Assembly (NCBI GenBank): GCA_027698105.1
Contig: JAQERH010000011.1
Location: forward strand, 12,920-76,919
From: Lachnospiraceae bacterium AM93-12TA
GTDB taxonomy: Bacteria > Bacillota > Clostridia > Lachnospirales > Lachnospiraceae
Direction of reading: 5' to 3'
Length of the DNA: 64,000 nucleotides
The notes under the pieces were generated by a model. That model worked only from the letters and a program-made list of their open reading frames with translations. It had not been told where the DNA came from and ran no database searches. Below are positions 61,577-64,000 of the stretch, piece by piece (the first letter of the stretch is position 1; every line of letters begins with the position of its first letter). Both the position numbers and the translations under genes were made by a program.

Positions 61577-63364
61577 TCAGTCTGGAATATCGCCTGAGAG
61601 TTTCAATTTTTTATAGTAGCGTTTGGCATATCGGTACATAATCAAAGTATATTCTCCGAATTCCTCTCCAAGAGAACTTTTGAATACTGCCCAGAGACAC
61701 CACAAAAAGCCTCCCAGAGCAGCATATGCGTAGACCGCAAACCGCTCCTCCCGTTCAGGCTCTCTGCCTAAATAAAGTTCTATCAGCTGATCCGTTTCTT
61801 CTTCATTATAATAAGAATAAATCGCGCACATAGCCACGTCAATCAGAGGATCCTGCATGCCTGCATATTCCCAGTCAATAATTTTTCCGGAACCGTCAGG
61901 CAGAATCAGAAAATTATCAGGAACACAGTCAATATGGGCCAGGCAGGAAGGGCGATCCATCTGCCCCAGCAATTCCAGAAGACGGTTCATATTGCGGCGG
62001 ACTTCCGCGTAATCTTCAAACAGCATTTCCTGTCTGTGGCGGCAGAGATTTTCATAGAAATCAATTCGCTCTTCCAGGGAAAATGTATGACCCACTGTAA
62101 GCCCTGACTGATGAAGACGTTTGATTTCCTGCATAAACAGCCTCATGTCACTCAGGCTGTGGGGATCCGCGTTGCGGGCGCCTTCATAGTAGCGGGCAAT
62201 CTTGTAGCCCGTTTCTCCGTCAAAATAGATAATATCCTCTGTCATGTGAAGAGGATTGACGGCCTGATAGACATCCTCCTCCTGTTTCCGGTTAATGAGA
62301 AGTTCCGTTCCAGGTCCGGGAATCCGGCAGATATAGTGGCTGCCCTGCAGTTCAAATAAAAATGACTTGTTCGTCATACCGGCTTTCAGACAGCGGATAT
62401 TTGTAATTTCACTCTCAGGAACGTGAAATACCTTAGAGACCAGAAGCATAGCCTCATTGTCAGATTGATTTTGGTATTTCGGGTCAAAGCGGCGCAGCTC
62501 CTCCAGATTTTCAAATTCATAGATCTGATCCTCTGGCTGCGGATTGGAATACAGCTCCAGTTCAGCGAGATGATCGATTGCAGCATTTTCCCAGTAGAAC
62601 TGTTCTGTGCCAGGTTTGTGATAATACTCATTTATAATAGGAAGAAACTCCTCCGAAAATTCTCTGGAGAAGAAAGCAGGGCCATATAAAACGTGAGAGT
62701 TTTGACCTCCTATGGTGACAGAGGTGATTCGGCCCTTTTTGTTGGTTTTCACACACCACTCTGAGGTTTCTCCTTCCATATAGGAAGTGGCGTACCAGGC
62801 GCCGCATTCATAGGTGTGGTACATATTATTTCTCATCCAGTTGTCAGACGAGAGAATGTACATGTTTTTTCCTCTGAGAATTTCTCTGGCATGATAAATA
62901 GTAGCCAGATTATTTTTAGAAGAGTATTCCGGATTATAAAGGAGCTTTACCTGGTATTTGTCAATCAGATAATCAAACTTTTCTTTCAGATATCCAACTG
63001 CAATCGTAATGTCTGTAATACCGACTGCATGGAGCTGTTTAATCTGCCGTTCAATCATTCTCTCTCCGAACACCTCCAGAAGCCCCTTAGGAGTTTCAAA
63101 GGTGAGAGGTACAAAACGAGAGCCGAAGCCGGCAGCCATAATCAGAGCGCCGTCTACCTTATAAGGAAGCAGATACTCCATTCCCAACTCTGTTAATGAA
63201 TAATTATTCGAATTACTATCAGTTTTAATCAATCCCTGCTCAATGGTTTCATTGACCAGACGGTTCGCTGTGCCCAGAGAAACATCCAGAAGCCGAGCCA
63301 GTTCCCGCTGCGTAATGCCTGGAGTTTCTAAAATACTCCGGCATATTAAGCCATATCGATCCAT
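61577..63364 (-). CDS. wHTH - choline-phosphate cytidylyltransferase (LicC-like) - choline kinase (LicA-like) fusion
   Basis: A 595-aa three-part protein. Residues 1-60 are a winged helix (ITQRELARLLDVSLGTANRLV). Residues about 70-300 form a nucleotidyltransferase with ALIMAAGFGSRFVPLTFETPKG, as in LicC. Residues about 320-585 are a choline/aminoglycoside kinase-like domain with LAHIDCVPDNFLI and KIIDWEYAGMQDPLIDVA. The combined activities would phosphorylate choline and make CDP-choline for surface polymers, which the neighbouring choline-binding proteins recognise. Substrate choice is inferred. Confidence 0.85.
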   Translation of the reverse strand: MDRYGLICRSILETPGITQRELARLLDVSLGTANRLVNETIEQGLIKTDSNSNNYSLTELGMEYLLPYKVDGALIMAAGFGSRFVPLTFETPKGLLEVFGERMIERQIKQLHAVGITDITIAVGYLKEKFDYLIDKYQVKLLYNPEYSSKNNLATIYHAREILRGKNMYILSSDNWMRNNMYHTYECGAWYATSYMEGETSEWCVKTNKKGRITSVTIGGQNSHVLYGPAFFSREFSEEFLPIINEYYHKPGTEQFYWENAAIDHLAELELYSNPQPEDQIYEFENLEELRRFDPKYQNQSDNEAMLLVSKVFHVPESEITNIRCLKAGMTNKSFLFELQGSHYICRIPGPGTELLINRKQEEDVYQAVNPLHMTEDIIYFDGETGYKIARYYEGARNADPHSLSDMRLFMQEIKRLHQSGLTVGHTFSLEERIDFYENLCRHRQEMLFEDYAEVRRNMNRLLELLGQMDRPSCLAHIDCVPDNFLILPDGSGKIIDWEYAGMQDPLIDVAMCAIYSYYNEEETDQLIELYLGREPEREERFAVYAYAALGGFLWCLWAVFKSSLGEEFGEYTLIMYRYAKRYYKKLKLSGDIPD

Positions 63365-63781
63365 ATTTAACCTCTTTCTGAAGACTTATTTTAATGTTCA
63401 AAAAACAATAAAATACTATAGAATATGAACATTATACCACGAAATCCAGGAAAGTACAGGGTAAAACTTACGATTGTATTGATATAAGTACAATTTTGCC
63501 TTAAAATTCTATTAATGTAATGATTCTGTAAGAAAATGAACAGAGAAATGTTATTGTATTTTGGGCGAAGGTATATTATGATATAGGTGTATCGGAGGTG
63601 AGGGACTTCTGATAGGGAACAGAATACATAAAATAACAGAAAAAGGAAGAATTAAAAAATTTTTATTTTTTTGTTAAAAAACTATTGATAATTTTCCTTA
63701 TCCGAAGTATAATAGCCACGTAATGCAGTTAGGAATTTCGAACATATAACTTCAAAAAGAAAAAAGGAAAGTGCATTCATT
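63365..63781. other. Divergent promoter region between the LicC/LicA-like and repeat-protein genes
   Basis: A+T-rich, about 420 bases, no gene seen on either strand. It contains the promoter at 63685-63713 and presumably that of the minus-strand gene, which I could not fix. The winged helix of the fused enzyme might bind here. Confidence 0.45.
63685..63713 (+). promoter_or_regulatory. Promoter of the right-end repeat-protein gene
   Basis: TTGATA (63685-63690), 17 bases, TATAAT (63708-63713), 68 bases before the start codon. Confidence 0.75.
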
Positions 63782-64000
63782 ATGAGAAAGCAGACTAAAT
63801 TAGTTGCAGTTCTTTCTGCAGCAGCTTTACTTGCAATAGGCGCTTCCATGACATCCTTCGCAGGTTGGGAGAAGGACGAGGATGGTATCTGGCACTACTA
63901 TGACAGCGATGATGAGATGGTAACAGACGAGTGGAGAAAGGACGGCTCCAAGTGGTTCTATCTCGACGAGGATGGCAACATGGCAACAGAGGCTTGGGTA
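63782..64000 (+). CDS. Secreted choline-binding-type repeat protein, start only
   Basis: The first 73 codons of an exported protein that runs out of the window. The signal peptide MRKQTKLVAVLSAAALLAIG...FAG is followed at once by cell-wall-binding repeats (WEKDEDGIWHYYDSDDEMVTD, WRKDGSKWFYLDEDGNMATEAW). It belongs with the minus-strand repeat protein and the LicC/LicA-like enzyme as a surface choline module. AAAGGAAAG lies upstream of the ATG. Confidence 0.85.
   Translation, partial: MRKQTKLVAVLSAAALLAIGASMTSFAGWEKDEDGIWHYYDSDDEMVTDEWRKDGSKWFYLDEDGNMATEAWV

Overview
The window reads as a chromosome segment of a spore-forming gut clostridium, most likely Lachnospiraceae (Clostridium cluster XIVa). 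The evidence is spoIIID, a type III glutamine synthetase, class II aldolase, choline-binding repeat proteins with a LicC/LicA-type enzyme, and a large load of clostridial mobilisable elements. The species cannot be named from the sequence. No rRNA, tRNA or CRISPR array was seen.

Layout. (1) 1-3.47 kb: chromosome, with a two-component system, a xanthine/uracil permease and the 5' part of spoIIID. (2) 3.44-16.43 kb: a ~13 kb A+T-rich integrative element inserted inside spoIIID. It carries a GNAT acetyltransferase, SSB, a candidate MobQ-type oriT, a MobL relaxase broken by one amber codon, a primase/helicase, an AbiL/RloAB-like pair, a SIR2-HerA pair with a small beta-flower-like protein, and a large serine recombinase at the right end. 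The 3' part of spoIIID resumes in frame immediately after the recombinase stop, so precise excision would restore a 93-codon gene. This is a skin-like arrangement. (3) 16.6-17.2 kb: chromosome (PrcB-like lipoprotein). (4) 17.4-51.3 kb: a mosaic of at least three G+C-richer mobile elements. It holds remnants of a conjugation module (coupling protein tail, Maff2 head, truncated VapE joined to a headless C5 methyltransferase, CHAP hydrolase, DUF4315, DUF4366, TopB). It also holds two Tn4451-like mobilisable units, each with TnpW, TnpX and MobC/MobA, and a further MobL module with its own candidate oriT. Cargo includes a HelD-like helicase, a DUF1835 protein and an A+T-rich RlmN/Cfr-family methyltransferase behind a tet(M)-style attenuated leader. 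No VirB4/VirB6 is present, so conjugation would depend on a helper. (5) 51.3-64 kb: chromosome, with a recombinase remnant, a Sel1-repeat protein, a 3'-truncated feoB with feoA, sfsA, thrC, fba and glnN. A surface-choline module follows: a choline-binding repeat protein, a fused wHTH-cytidylyltransferase-choline kinase, and the start of another repeat protein.

The most notable observation is the spoIIID interruption. A defence-bearing mobilisable element sits in a mother-cell transcription factor gene with both halves of the reading frame intact, a recombinase at the junction, and a sigma-E-like promoter upstream. Excision is inferred, not shown.
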